DNA from: Chryseobacterium sp. SNU WT5
Lineage (GTDB): Bacteria; Bacteroidota; Bacteroidia; Flavobacteriales; Weeksellaceae
Direction of reading: 5' to 3'
DNA length: 64,000 nucleotides
NCBI RefSeq assembly: GCF_007362475.1
Contig: NZ_CP041687.1
Span: forward strand, 372,001-436,000
Shown: in pieces, positions 9,128 to 17,172 of the stretch
Numbering within the stretch: the first letter of the stretch is position 1
Layout: each line of letters starts with the position of its first letter
Notes under the pieces: model-generated
Database searches by the model: none
What the model saw: only the letters and a program-made list of their open reading frames with translations
What the model was told of the DNA's origin: nothing
Made by a program: the position numbers and the translations under genes

Positions 9128-9780
9128 GCATTTATCAGTTTTAAAAATTCCGAAGGAATGAGATTATTTTAATATAAAAGGAACGCTCAGTATCAACTCC
9201 GAAGGCGTGACATTAAACGAAGAAGAACTTAATATTCAGTTGAAAGTTCAAAAATAAAAAACAACGTAAGATCATTCCATTTAGATAAAATTCCGAAGGA
9301 ATGAAATTATTTTAATATAAAAGGAACGCTCAGTATCAACGCCGAAGGCGTGACATTAAACGAAGAAGAACTTAATATTCAGTTGAAAGTTCAAAAATAA
9401 AAAACAACGTAAGATTATTGCATTTAGGTAAAATTCCGAAGGAATGAGATTATTCTAATATAAAAGAAAAGCTCAGTATCAACGCCGAAGGCGTGACATT
9501 AAACGAAGAAGAACTTAATATTCAGTTGAAAGTTCAAAAATAAAAAACAACGTAAGATTATTGCATTTAGGTAAAATTCCAAAGGAATGAGATTATTCTA
9601 ATATAAAAGAAAAGCTCAGTCTCAACGCCGAAGGCGTGACATTAAACGAAGAAGAACTTAATATTCAGTTGAAAGTTCTAAAATAAAAAACAACGTGAGA
9701 TCATTCCATTTAGATAAAATTCTGAAGGAATGAGATTATTTTAATATAAAAGCTCAGTATCAACGCCGTAGCGTGGCATT
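9128..9780. repeat. Tandem array of a 143-bp unit (four copies plus a partial fifth)
   Basis: The same 143-bp unit is repeated head to tail: the segment GAAGGCGTGACATT recurs at 9201, 9344, 9487 and 9630, and a shortened, diverged copy at 9768. Each unit holds two short palindromes, TTCCGAAGGAA and CGCCGAAGGCG. Every full unit also keeps a stop-bounded frame of about 32 codons ending in NIQLKVQK (last copy: NIQLKVLK) with no ATG start. The array fills the gap between the TolC-like and HlyD-like genes and ends right against the adaptor gene. There is no CRISPR-like spacer variation. Its origin is unknown. Confidence 0.93.
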
Positions 9781-9807
9781 ATGAAAACAAAAAAAAACGA
9801 TCCTAAC

Positions 9808-10779
9808 ATGAAAAAATATATCTTCTTACTCGCAACATTCGTATCGTTTTCCTGTAACAACGCAGCGGATTCCTACGATGCTTCCGGAACTTTCGAGACA
9901 GACGAAATCTTGGTTACTGCAAAAGCGAACGGAACCATCCTGAACCTGAATGTGGAAGAAGGTCAGCAGTTGGCACTTAACGAAAAAGTAGGTGAAATCG
10001 ATCCGAAAAATATAGAACTCCAAAAAGAGCAGGTGATTGCAAGCATGAACGCCATCAATCAAAAAACCACTTCTGCGCTACCTCAAATCCAGGTTTTACA
10101 AACCCAAATTTCAGGTCAGAATGCCAATGTTTCCATTTTGCAGGAACAGCTTCAAAATGCCGTTCGGGAAAGAAACAGAACCGCTAATTTGGTAGCGAAA
10201 GATGCGGCAACAAAAAAGCAACTTGACGATGCAAATGGTCAGATTAAAGTCATCCAAAAACAAATCACGGCAGCCCAAAGCCAACTGAACATTTTGCAAC
10301 AACAAATTTCAACTGCCAAAGAAAATGTTTCAATTCAAAACCGCGCAATATTAAGTGAAAGAGAACCAACTCAGAAAAAAGTGGATCAAATAGATGAGCA
10401 GTTGAAAAATAACACGATTGAAAGTCCAATCTCCGGAATAGTACTGACGAAATATTTAAATCAGGGGGAATTCGCTACCATTGGAAAACCGATTTTCAAA
10501 ATAGCAAATTTAGAGGTAATGACCTTAAAATCATTCGTAACCGGCGATCAGTTGCCTCAGATAAAAATAGGCCAACAAGTAAAAATCCTCATCGATGCGG
10601 GAGATAGAAAAACGAAAGAACTTCCGGGAACAATTTACTGGATCAGTTCAAAAGCCGAATTTACGCCGAAAACCATTCAAACCAAAAATGAAAGAGCCAA
10701 CCTTGTTTATGCTGTAAAAATCCATGTTAAAAACGACGGCTTTCTCAAAATCGGAATGTACGGAGATATAAAATTTTAG
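9808..10779 (+). CDS. HlyD-family periplasmic adaptor, lipoprotein (YbhG-like)
   Basis: This membrane-fusion protein would bridge the inner-membrane ABC-2 pump and the TolC-like channel. The ATG at 9808 is preferred to the ATG at 9781. It gives a clean lipoprotein signal (LATFVSFSC, Cys16), whereas the upstream start adds nine charged residues that begin exactly at the edge of the 143-bp array. Domains: biotinyl/lipoyl-like half (about 28-60, VTAKANGTILNLNVEEGQ), a long coiled-coil hairpin rich in Gln (about 70-200), the second lipoyl half (ESPISGIVL), and a beta-barrel domain. Length is 323 residues, normal for YbhG-like proteins. Confidence 0.9.
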   Translation: MKKYIFLLATFVSFSCNNAADSYDASGTFETDEILVTAKANGTILNLNVEEGQQLALNEKVGEIDPKNIELQKEQVIASMNAINQKTTSALPQIQVLQTQISGQNANVSILQEQLQNAVRERNRTANLVAKDAATKKQLDDANGQIKVIQKQITAAQSQLNILQQQISTAKENVSIQNRAILSEREPTQKKVDQIDEQLKNNTIESPISGIVLTKYLNQGEFATIGKPIFKIANLEVMTLKSFVTGDQLPQIKIGQQVKILIDAGDRKTKELPGTIYWISSKAEFTPKTIQTKNERANLVYAVKIHVKNDGFLKIGMYGDIKF

Positions 10780-10932
10780 TTCAACCTCGATCACGGTAAA
10801 AGAAAAATACTTTTAAAAATTAAAAATTCTCATTAAAGTGCACAATTTAACCTAAAGAAAAACTTTTTTCTATCCTCAGTTCCAACTTTAAATAGAAAAG
10901 CTTTTGTGACTTTTGTAATTATAAATACAAGA

Positions 10933-10966
10933 CTAAAACCTGGCAACTATAGCCTGAAACCTGCTT
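10933..10966. repeat. Degenerate 7-bp-period repeat before the first ABC ATPase
   Basis: The bases just upstream of the ATG at 10967 show CCT or ACT every seven bases (AAAACCT, GGCAACT, ATAGCCT, GAAACCT). It is a weak repeat, but its period matches other sites in the window. Confidence 0.5.
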
Positions 10967-11890
10967 ATGAAATCAATCATCGTCAACAATCTCACCAAAA
11001 CCTACGGCAAGAAAAACGACAAAGTTCTTGCGGTTGACGACGTGAGTTTCGATGTAGATCACGGTGAAATCTTTGGTTTGATTGGTCCCGATGGTGCTGG
11101 AAAAACTTCCATTTTCAGGATGCTTACAACTGTTCTTCTGCCCGACTCAGGTGCGGCATCGATAGAAGGATTGAATATAGTAAAAGACTATAAAGAAATC
11201 CGGACGATTCTGGGTTACATGCCCGGACGGTTTTCGCTTTACCAGGATTTAACCATTGAGGAAAATCTGGAGTTTTTCGCCAGCGTTTTTAATACGACGA
11301 TTGCAGAAAATTATGATTTGATTAAAGACATTTATGTTCAAATTGAACCTTTTAAAAATAGAAGAGCAGGAAAATTGTCTGGTGGAATGAAACAGAAACT
11401 CGCTTTATGCTGCGCTTTAATCCATAAACCGAAAGTCTTATTTCTGGACGAACCTACAACGGGAGTGGATCCGGTTTCACGCAAAGAGTTCTGGGAAATG
11501 CTGCAACGTTTAAAAAAACAGGAAATCACCATCGTTGTTGCAACACCATATATGGATGAAGCTGCATTATGTGACAGAATTGGCTTAATGCAAAACGGTA
11601 AAATATTGTCTATTGACACTCCAGAAAACATCAGCAATTCATATCCCGATTATATTTTTGAAGTAAAAGCAGGAAGAACTTCTGCAGTTTTAAAAGCTTT
11701 AGGAGAATTTGACCACAAGAAAAATGTATATGCTTACGGTGAATTTGTGCATTTAACTCTCGATAAAAATGATAACATCAACCCCTCAAGAATTGAAGAA
11801 TATCTACGAAAAGAAGGATTCGAAAACATCGAAATCAATCCGATAAAAGCCAGCATCGAAGATAGTTTTATCCGCTTATTAGCTCAGTAA
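10967..11890 (+). CDS. ABC-2 transporter ATPase, YbhF N-half-like
   Basis: This is a cytoplasmic ATPase (307 residues) of an exporter. The Walker A is GPDGAGKTS (residues 40-48), the signature LSGGMKQKLA is intact, and the Walker B is VLFLDEPTTGVDP with its catalytic Glu. The H-loop, normally THYMDEA, reads ATPYMDEA, so the switch His is Pro (codon 11546-11548). It corresponds to the first half of the fused E. coli YbhF, but here the two halves are separate genes; the second starts three bases downstream. It probably pairs with the next gene as a heterodimer. Confidence 0.93.
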   Translation: MKSIIVNNLTKTYGKKNDKVLAVDDVSFDVDHGEIFGLIGPDGAGKTSIFRMLTTVLLPDSGAASIEGLNIVKDYKEIRTILGYMPGRFSLYQDLTIEENLEFFASVFNTTIAENYDLIKDIYVQIEPFKNRRAGKLSGGMKQKLALCCALIHKPKVLFLDEPTTGVDPVSRKEFWEMLQRLKKQEITIVVATPYMDEAALCDRIGLMQNGKILSIDTPENISNSYPDYIFEVKAGRTSAVLKALGEFDHKKNVYAYGEFVHLTLDKNDNINPSRIEEYLRKEGFENIEINPIKASIEDSFIRLLAQ

Positions 11891-11892
11891 TA

Positions 11893-12645
11893 ATGAAAAC
11901 AGAACCTCAAGATATCGCCATTAAAGCAGAAAATATTACCAAAGTTTTTGGTGATTTCACTGCGGTGGATTACATCACTTTTGAGGTGAAAAAAGGAGAG
12001 ATCTTTGGTTTCCTCGGGGCTAACGGTGCGGGAAAAACCACAGCTATGAGAATGTTCAGCGGACTTTCAATTCCGACTTCCGGCACTGCGACTGTCGCTG
12101 GATTCGATGTTTATAAAGAAACGGAGAAGATCAAAAAAAACATTGGTTACATGAGTCAAAAATTTTCTTTATACGGCAATTTAACCGTAAAAGAAAATCT
12201 AAATTTCTTCGGTGGGATCTACGGAATTCCTCGAAAAGAATTGAAAACAAAAGGCGAAGCATTGATTAAAGAACTCGGTTTAGAAAAGGAGAAAAACAAA
12301 CTGGTTTCAGAACTTCCTTTAGGTTGGAAACAGAAACTGGCGTTTTCAGTCGCCATTTTTCACAATCCGCAGATCGTCTTTTTAGATGAACCCACCGGCG
12401 GAGTTGATCCCGTCACGCGTCGACAGTTTTGGAATATGATCTATGAAGCTTCTGATCGTGGAATTACCATTTTTGTCACCACGCATTATATGGATGAAGC
12501 CGAATATTGCGACCGGGTTTCGATCATGGTAGATGGAAAAATTGCAGCGTTGGACACACCCGCAAATCTGAAAAAACAATTCAGTGCCGAAAATATGGAT
12601 GATGTTTTTTATGAACTGGCGAGAGGCGCGAAAAGAGTTGACTAA
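11893..12645 (+). CDS. ABC-2 transporter ATPase, YbhF C-half-like
   Basis: This is a 250-residue ATPase partner of the preceding gene. The Walker A is GANGAGKTT and the Walker B is IVFLDEPTGGVDP. The H-loop THYMDEAE is intact, but the signature motif reads LPLGWKQKLA in place of LSGGQ. The two ATPases therefore have complementary defects, and a dimer would have one complete and one degenerate ATP site. It starts three bases after the first ATPase gene and ends five bases before the first permease, so these genes form one transcription unit. Confidence 0.93.
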   Translation: MKTEPQDIAIKAENITKVFGDFTAVDYITFEVKKGEIFGFLGANGAGKTTAMRMFSGLSIPTSGTATVAGFDVYKETEKIKKNIGYMSQKFSLYGNLTVKENLNFFGGIYGIPRKELKTKGEALIKELGLEKEKNKLVSELPLGWKQKLAFSVAIFHNPQIVFLDEPTGGVDPVTRRQFWNMIYEASDRGITIFVTTHYMDEAEYCDRVSIMVDGKIAALDTPANLKKQFSAENMDDVFYELARGAKRVD

Positions 12646-12650
12646 AATAA

Positions 12651-13751
12651 ATGAAACAGTTAATCACTTTTGTAAAAAAAGAATTCTGGCACGTTTTGCG
12701 TGACAAAAGAACGTTGTTGGTCCTTTTCGGAATGCCGGTTATACAGGTTCTTTTATTCGGTTTCGCTTTAAGTACAGAAGTGAAAAACACTAAAATTGGC
12801 GTGCTCGATCAGGATAAAACCCAAAATTCCATCGAGTTGGTTTCTAAAGTAGCTGCCAATCAATATTTCGAGATCAATAAAGATTTGAAATCCATTAATG
12901 AAGCTGAAAACGCTTTCAAAGGTGGAAAAATAAAAATGATTCTGGTCATTCCTCAAAAGTTTTCTGAGAACCTGATCGAAGGAAAAAAAGCCCAATTGCA
13001 GTTGATTACCGACGGAACCGACCTAAATATGGCGAACCAGATCTATAATTTCATGTCCAATATTATCATGGATTTTTACGGCCAGCAAACACTGCAAAAG
13101 ATTTCCGGTGTACAACCCGAGATCCGAATGCTGTACAATCCACAACTCAAAGGAGCACCGAATTTTGTTCCCGGCGTTATGGCTTTAATTCTTTTGATTA
13201 TTTGCGTTTTGATGACTGCCATAGCGATCGTGCGCGAAAAAGAAATGGGCACCATGGAAGTATTGCTGGTATCGCCTATGAAACCTTACATTATCATTTT
13301 AGCCAAGGCAATTCCCTACTTCATTTTGTCGATGATCATTTTAATCTCCATTCTTATCTTAAGCGTTTCGGTCCTCAATTTACCCATTAAAGGAAACGTT
13401 TTTTTACTTTTCGGCGTCAGCATCATCTTCATCATCACCAATCTGCTATTAGGAATCGTTATTTCAATTGTAACGGAAAGTCAACAAACCGCAATGCTCA
13501 TCGCGCTCGTGGGAACAATGTTACCAACTTTGATGTTGAGCGGTTTTATGTTTCCGGTGGAAAATATGCCGGTGCCTTTACAAATAATCGGAAATGCAAT
13601 TCCCGCAAAATGGTATTATGAAATTGTTAAAAATATAATGATCAAAGGAACCGGTTTAGAAGTCATTTGGAAACACGTTTTAGTTCTTGTCGGCATGATG
13701 ATGGTATTGTTTGTCATCGCAGTGAAAAAATTTAAAATCCGATTAGAATAG
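12651..13751 (+). CDS. ABC-2 type permease (YbhS/YbhR-like), first
   Basis: This is an inner-membrane permease of 366 residues in the ABC2_membrane_3 family. It has one N-terminal helix (about residues 22-42), a large periplasmic domain of about 130 residues, and five C-terminal helices beginning at PGVMALILLIICVLM. The conserved cytoplasmic coupling segment AIVREKEMGTMEVLLVSPM is present, and FMFPVENMP lies in the last periplasmic loop. It is homologous to the next gene, and the two would form a heterodimeric channel driven by the two upstream ATPases. The substrate is not evident. Confidence 0.92.
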   Translation: MKQLITFVKKEFWHVLRDKRTLLVLFGMPVIQVLLFGFALSTEVKNTKIGVLDQDKTQNSIELVSKVAANQYFEINKDLKSINEAENAFKGGKIKMILVIPQKFSENLIEGKKAQLQLITDGTDLNMANQIYNFMSNIIMDFYGQQTLQKISGVQPEIRMLYNPQLKGAPNFVPGVMALILLIICVLMTAIAIVREKEMGTMEVLLVSPMKPYIIILAKAIPYFILSMIILISILILSVSVLNLPIKGNVFLLFGVSIIFIITNLLLGIVISIVTESQQTAMLIALVGTMLPTLMLSGFMFPVENMPVPLQIIGNAIPAKWYYEIVKNIMIKGTGLEVIWKHVLVLVGMMMVLFVIAVKKFKIRLE

Positions 13752-13803
13752 AGAGGAGATGACAGACCGCTTCGCTGATAGATAAAAGTTAATAGACAAA
13801 AAT

Positions 13804-14928
13804 ATGTTCAGAACACTTTCCATATTAATCAAAAAAGAATTCCTGCAGATCTTCAGGAACAAGTCGATATTAGCTATCATTTTCGTTATGCCAGTGATCC
13901 AGTTGGTGATTCTTCCTTTAGCTGCCAATTATGAAATAAAAGATATTAAGATTGCTGTAGTTGACCATGACAAATCGACGGAATCCCGTGAACTGATCCG
14001 TAAAATTACGGCTTCCGGATATTTCAAAATCATGGATTACGGCGAGAACTATAACGATGCTTACCTTGAAGTTGAAAAAGATAAAATTGATCTGATCCTC
14101 GAAATCCCCAATAACTTTGAAAAAGATCTCGTGCGCGAAAACAATGAAAAAGTACTCATCGCTATCAACGCCATCAACGGAACAAAAGCCGGACTTTCCG
14201 CCAGTTATTTAGGTCAGATCTTACAGAATTACAATCAACAGGTTCAGTTAGAAATGAATCCCGAACTGGAAAGTGCAAAGAAAATTTCCGGTTTAGAAAT
14301 CATACCGAACTTCTGGTTCAATGAAAACTACAATTACCGCCTTTCTTTGGTGCCCGGAATTTTAGCATTTCTCGTCACCTTGATTGGAGGTTATTTAACC
14401 GCGTTAAATATCGTTGAAGAAAAAGAAATTGGAACCATCGAACAGATCAATGTATCGCCCATTAAGAAAAGAGATTTCATTCTGGGTAAACTCATTCCGT
14501 TCTGGATCTTATCCATGGTCGCTTTTACTATTGGACTTTTAGTGACGATATTTGTTTATAAAATCCAGATGCAGGGAAGTTTTCTCTTACTCTATGCCTT
14601 TATTTCGGTGTATCTGATCGCGATTCTGGGAATGGGACTTTTGGCCTCCGTGTACAGTGATACACAGCAACAGTCTATGTTTATGGTATTTTTCTTTATG
14701 ATGATCTTCATTCTCATGAGCGGACTTTTTACCCCGACCCAAAGCATGACCGATTGGGCAAAATATATTGCATACTTAAACCCTGTCACTTACGGTGTAG
14801 ATGGCGTTCGGTTAATTATGTTGAAAGACAGTAGTTTTATGGATTTACTCCCCCACTTTGGGTTTATCACTTTGCTGGGGATCGTGGTAATTACCTGGGC
14901 AGTCTTGCGTTATCAAAAAACAAGTTAG
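13804..14928 (+). CDS. ABC-2 type permease (YbhS/YbhR-like), second
   Basis: This is a second ABC-2 permease of 374 residues with the same layout as its neighbour: an N-terminal helix, a periplasmic domain, then five helices. The coupling segment NIVEEKEIGTIEQINVSPIK and the conserved FTPTQSMTDWAKYIAYLNP near the end fit the family. The 52-bp gap to the previous gene holds short 7-bp-spaced repeats. It is the last gene of the exporter operon, and its TAG stop begins a GTTAGAA heptamer repeat. Confidence 0.92.
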   Translation: MFRTLSILIKKEFLQIFRNKSILAIIFVMPVIQLVILPLAANYEIKDIKIAVVDHDKSTESRELIRKITASGYFKIMDYGENYNDAYLEVEKDKIDLILEIPNNFEKDLVRENNEKVLIAINAINGTKAGLSASYLGQILQNYNQQVQLEMNPELESAKKISGLEIIPNFWFNENYNYRLSLVPGILAFLVTLIGGYLTALNIVEEKEIGTIEQINVSPIKKRDFILGKLIPFWILSMVAFTIGLLVTIFVYKIQMQGSFLLLYAFISVYLIAILGMGLLASVYSDTQQQSMFMVFFFMMIFILMSGLFTPTQSMTDWAKYIAYLNPVTYGVDGVRLIMLKDSSFMDLLPHFGFITLLGIVVITWAVLRYQKTS

Positions 14929-14958
14929 AAGTTAGAAGTTAGAAGTTAGAAGGTAGAA
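14922..14958. repeat. 7-bp tandem repeat (GTTAGAA) overlapping a stop codon
   Basis: About four to five copies of GTTAGAA (the last one GGTAGAA) begin at the last codons of the second permease gene and include its TAG stop. The placement matches the AATAGAC repeat at the end of the TolC-like gene. The remaining bases to 15160 hold no gene. Confidence 0.85.
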
Positions 14959-15160
14959 AATTATACCATTAGGGTGTAAGAACGAATTTAAAAGATTCAT
15001 TAAGGATGAATAAAACAGCGTAAAAAACTCCTTTAGATCTTTTTCTTTAATGACTTTACATTCTTAGGCTCAAAGTGAAAACCGCAGATCTTATAATCGA
15101 TTACTGATGCAAATCATAACAAAACGAATTATATATCCTTACCTTTAAATATTTAGAATT

Positions 15161-15532
15161 ATGAAAACCAGATTACTTTTTGCAGCCCTCCTACTCTTTG
15201 GATTGGTGACTGTTTTTGTCAGCAGTTCTGTCCTCTTCGACTGGTTCGGAATGCGCGAAAAAGAAGGAAATTATGTCGCTGGTATTGTTTGGGCGAACTT
15301 TGTTTGTGGACTTCTTTACTTAGTTTCCGCGTACGGAATATGGAAAGGAAACAAATGGGCAATTATTCCATTGATGATCTCTGTAATCATTTTGATTCTG
15401 GCTTATATCGGTTTATTTATTCATATAAATAATGGTGGTTTATATGAAACAAAGACCGTGGGAGCCATGGCTTTTCGGCTAGGAGTAACAACGACCCTAT
15501 TATTAATTACAACAAAATATTTTAAAAAATGA
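15161..15532 (+). CDS. Small integral membrane protein, unknown function
   Basis: This 123-residue protein is not recognised by family. It has four hydrophobic segments (about residues 5-25, 43-62, 67-88 and 103-119), which suggests a four-helix inner-membrane protein. The first segment could instead be read as a signal anchor. A TACCTTTA box at 15140-15147, close to the Bacteroidetes -7 element, lies 13 bases before the ATG. Its stop overlaps the start of the following lipoprotein gene by four bases (ATGA), so the two are translationally coupled and probably act together. Confidence 0.75.
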   Translation: MKTRLLFAALLLFGLVTVFVSSSVLFDWFGMREKEGNYVAGIVWANFVCGLLYLVSAYGIWKGNKWAIIPLMISVIILILAYIGLFIHINNGGLYETKTVGAMAFRLGVTTTLLLITTKYFKK

Positions 15533-16029
15533 AAAAGATTATTTTATCAGCCCTATTGGGTTTAGCAATCGTAGTTTCTTGTGAGAAAAAACAGGAAATC
15601 GTTACCGATCAAAACAACGATATAGCATCAACTGAACAAAATGTGACGGACGATCATGCAAATCATGATGATCACGAAAAATCTGAAGATCACGACGAAT
15701 CGGTAAAACTGGAATTAAACAATGGTGAAAAATGGCCTGTAAATGCAGAAATGAAACCTTACGTCGCCGAAACTGAAACTCAGCTTAATACCTACAAACC
15801 GGCAGACGGTGATTATAAAATGTTAGCGACCACCTTGGAGAATACCAATGAAAATCTTGTAAAAAGCTGTACCATGACAGGAACGCCGCATGACAATCTT
15901 CACGCCTGGTTAGCGCCTCACATGAAAGAAATTGAAAAGCTTAAAAATGCAGAAAACAGAGAAGAGGCAAATCATATTGTCGGCGAACTCAAAGAATCGA
16001 TGGAGAAATATCACCAGCATTTCAATTAA
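15529..16029 (+). CDS. His-rich lipoprotein, unknown function
   Basis: This 166-residue protein has a lipoprotein signal (LLGLAIVVSC, Cys18). A stretch rich in His and Asp follows at about residues 42-58 (DHANHDDHEKSEDHDES), a plausible metal-binding segment. The C-terminal part contains further His and Cys (SCTMTGTPHDNLHAWLAPHM, and YHQHFN at the end). It overlaps the upstream membrane-protein gene by four bases. Metal binding or metal-linked stress is an inference from composition only; no enzyme motif is seen. Confidence 0.8.
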   Translation: MKKIILSALLGLAIVVSCEKKQEIVTDQNNDIASTEQNVTDDHANHDDHEKSEDHDESVKLELNNGEKWPVNAEMKPYVAETETQLNTYKPADGDYKMLATTLENTNENLVKSCTMTGTPHDNLHAWLAPHMKEIEKLKNAENREEANHIVGELKESMEKYHQHFN

Positions 16030-16202
16030 ATCAGAACTTCGTCATAGAACGGAACTTTACAGCCAAAATGGACTCTCTGATTTCTATTTTATTAATGGAA
16101 TCGTCGAATTACTTTCGTGATTCGAACGCAGCTCTTTTTCATGCAACGTAATGCAAGAGAAAATCGGAAATGGAAAGCGGAAAAAGCTGTCCAAATAAAT
16201 TT

Positions 16203-16226
16203 AAACCTTCAGAATTCTGGAGGTTT
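16203..16226. terminator. Inverted repeat at the 3' end of mazG
   Basis: A 24-base near-perfect inverted repeat (arms AAACCTTCAGAA and TTCTGGAGGTTT) sits between two convergent genes and touches the mazG stop. It lacks a good T-run on either strand, so a terminator role is likely but unproven. Confidence 0.4.
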
Positions 16227-16992
16227 ATTCACTTTTCTTGGCCTCTTCCCAAAGTTCATCCATTTCTTCTAAACTCAAATCAGCTAAATTTAAATTTTTG
16301 TCTATAGCCAAATTTTCCATTTTCTGGAATCTGCTGATGAATTTATTATTGGTTCTTTCTAAAGCGGTATCGGGATTAATCCCCGAAATTCTCGCATAAT
16401 TGATCAATGAGAAAAAGACATCTCCTAATTCCTGTTCCTTTTTATCCATATTAGTTTCGGCGTGAAATTCTGCCAATTCCTCATCTACTTTTTTCCATGC
16501 ATCTTCGGCATTAGCAAATTCAAAACCAATTCCTTTTACTTTATCCTGAATGCGATAGGCTTTTATTAAACTCGGCGTTCCTTTCGTAACCCCCGAAAGT
16601 ACCGATTTGTTGCCTTCTTTCAACTTCAGTTTTTCCCAGTTTTGTTTTACTTCTTCTTCATCTTTAACCTCAACATCGCCATAAATATGGGGATGACGGA
16701 AAATTAATTTTTCATTTAAAGAATTGATGACATCCGCAATATCGAAACTTCCTTTTTCGGATCCAATTTTTGCATAGAAAACCAGATGCAGTAAAACATC
16801 GCCCAACTCTTTTTTGATCTCCGGTAAATCCTCTTCGAGCAAAGCATCCGAAAGTTCGTAAACTTCTTCCAAAGTCAAATGGCGAAGTGATTGTAGCGTT
16901 TGCTTCTGATCCCACGGACATTTTTCCCGCAGATCATTCATGATATCGAGTAACCGGTTGAAAGCTTCGAGTTGTTCCTGTCTTGAGTTCAT
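16225..16992 (-). CDS. mazG: Nucleoside triphosphate pyrophosphohydrolase MazG
   Basis: This house-cleaning enzyme hydrolyses (d)NTPs to monophosphate and pyrophosphate. It has 255 residues and the two-domain MazG layout. The first domain has CPWDQKQTLQSLRHLTLEE, the metal-binding EEVYELSDA and KELGDVLLHLVFYA. The second repeats the pattern with DEELAEFHAE and EQELGDVFFSLINYARISG. It lies downstream of the yqgF-def-DUF5606 genes on the same strand but beyond a strong hairpin, so it may have its own promoter. Confidence 0.94.
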   Translation of the reverse strand: MNSRQEQLEAFNRLLDIMNDLREKCPWDQKQTLQSLRHLTLEEVYELSDALLEEDLPEIKKELGDVLLHLVFYAKIGSEKGSFDIADVINSLNEKLIFRHPHIYGDVEVKDEEEVKQNWEKLKLKEGNKSVLSGVTKGTPSLIKAYRIQDKVKGIGFEFANAEDAWKKVDEELAEFHAETNMDKKEQELGDVFFSLINYARISGINPDTALERTNNKFISRFQKMENLAIDKNLNLADLSLEEMDELWEEAKKSE

Positions 16993-17020
16993 AGGTTGAT
17001 GTTAGATATTAGATTCCAGA
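16984..17020. repeat. 7-bp-period repeat upstream of mazG
   Basis: Just upstream of the mazG start the sequence reads in heptads GTTGATG, TTAGATA, TTAGATT, CCAGATG, with AG or GA recurring every seven bases. The repeat is imperfect but keeps the period seen elsewhere. Confidence 0.5.
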
Positions 17021-17036
17021 TGTAAATTTAGTTTAA

Positions 17037-17075
17037 ATAAAAAAACCTTGTCAAGATTTTGCAATTTGACAAGGT
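17037..17075 (-). terminator. Intrinsic terminator after the DUF5606 gene
   Basis: A perfect 10-bp inverted repeat (ACCTTGTCAA / TTGACAAGGT, 11-base loop) is followed on the minus strand by seven T. It separates the DUF5606 gene from mazG. Confidence 0.8.
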
Positions 17076-17172
17076 GATCATTATGTTTGTTTTAATAAAA
17101 TTTTTAAAAACTTGAGAATTCCCGAATATTAGGACCCGTTTAACCAAGTAAATTTTAAAATACTAGAGGAAT

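Noticed and set aside
9159..9670. Series of small protein genes within the 143-bp units
   Set aside because: The frames have no ATG, GTG or TTG at a sensible place after the preceding stop and no ribosome-binding context. They are noted as a feature of the repeat only.
9128..9780. CRISPR array
   Set aside because: The repeat unit is 143 bp and is repeated almost unchanged, with no short repeat and variable spacer structure and no cas genes nearby.
15932..16120. 62-codon plus-strand frame
   Set aside because: It overlaps the end of the His-rich lipoprotein gene in another frame and has no domain or start context.
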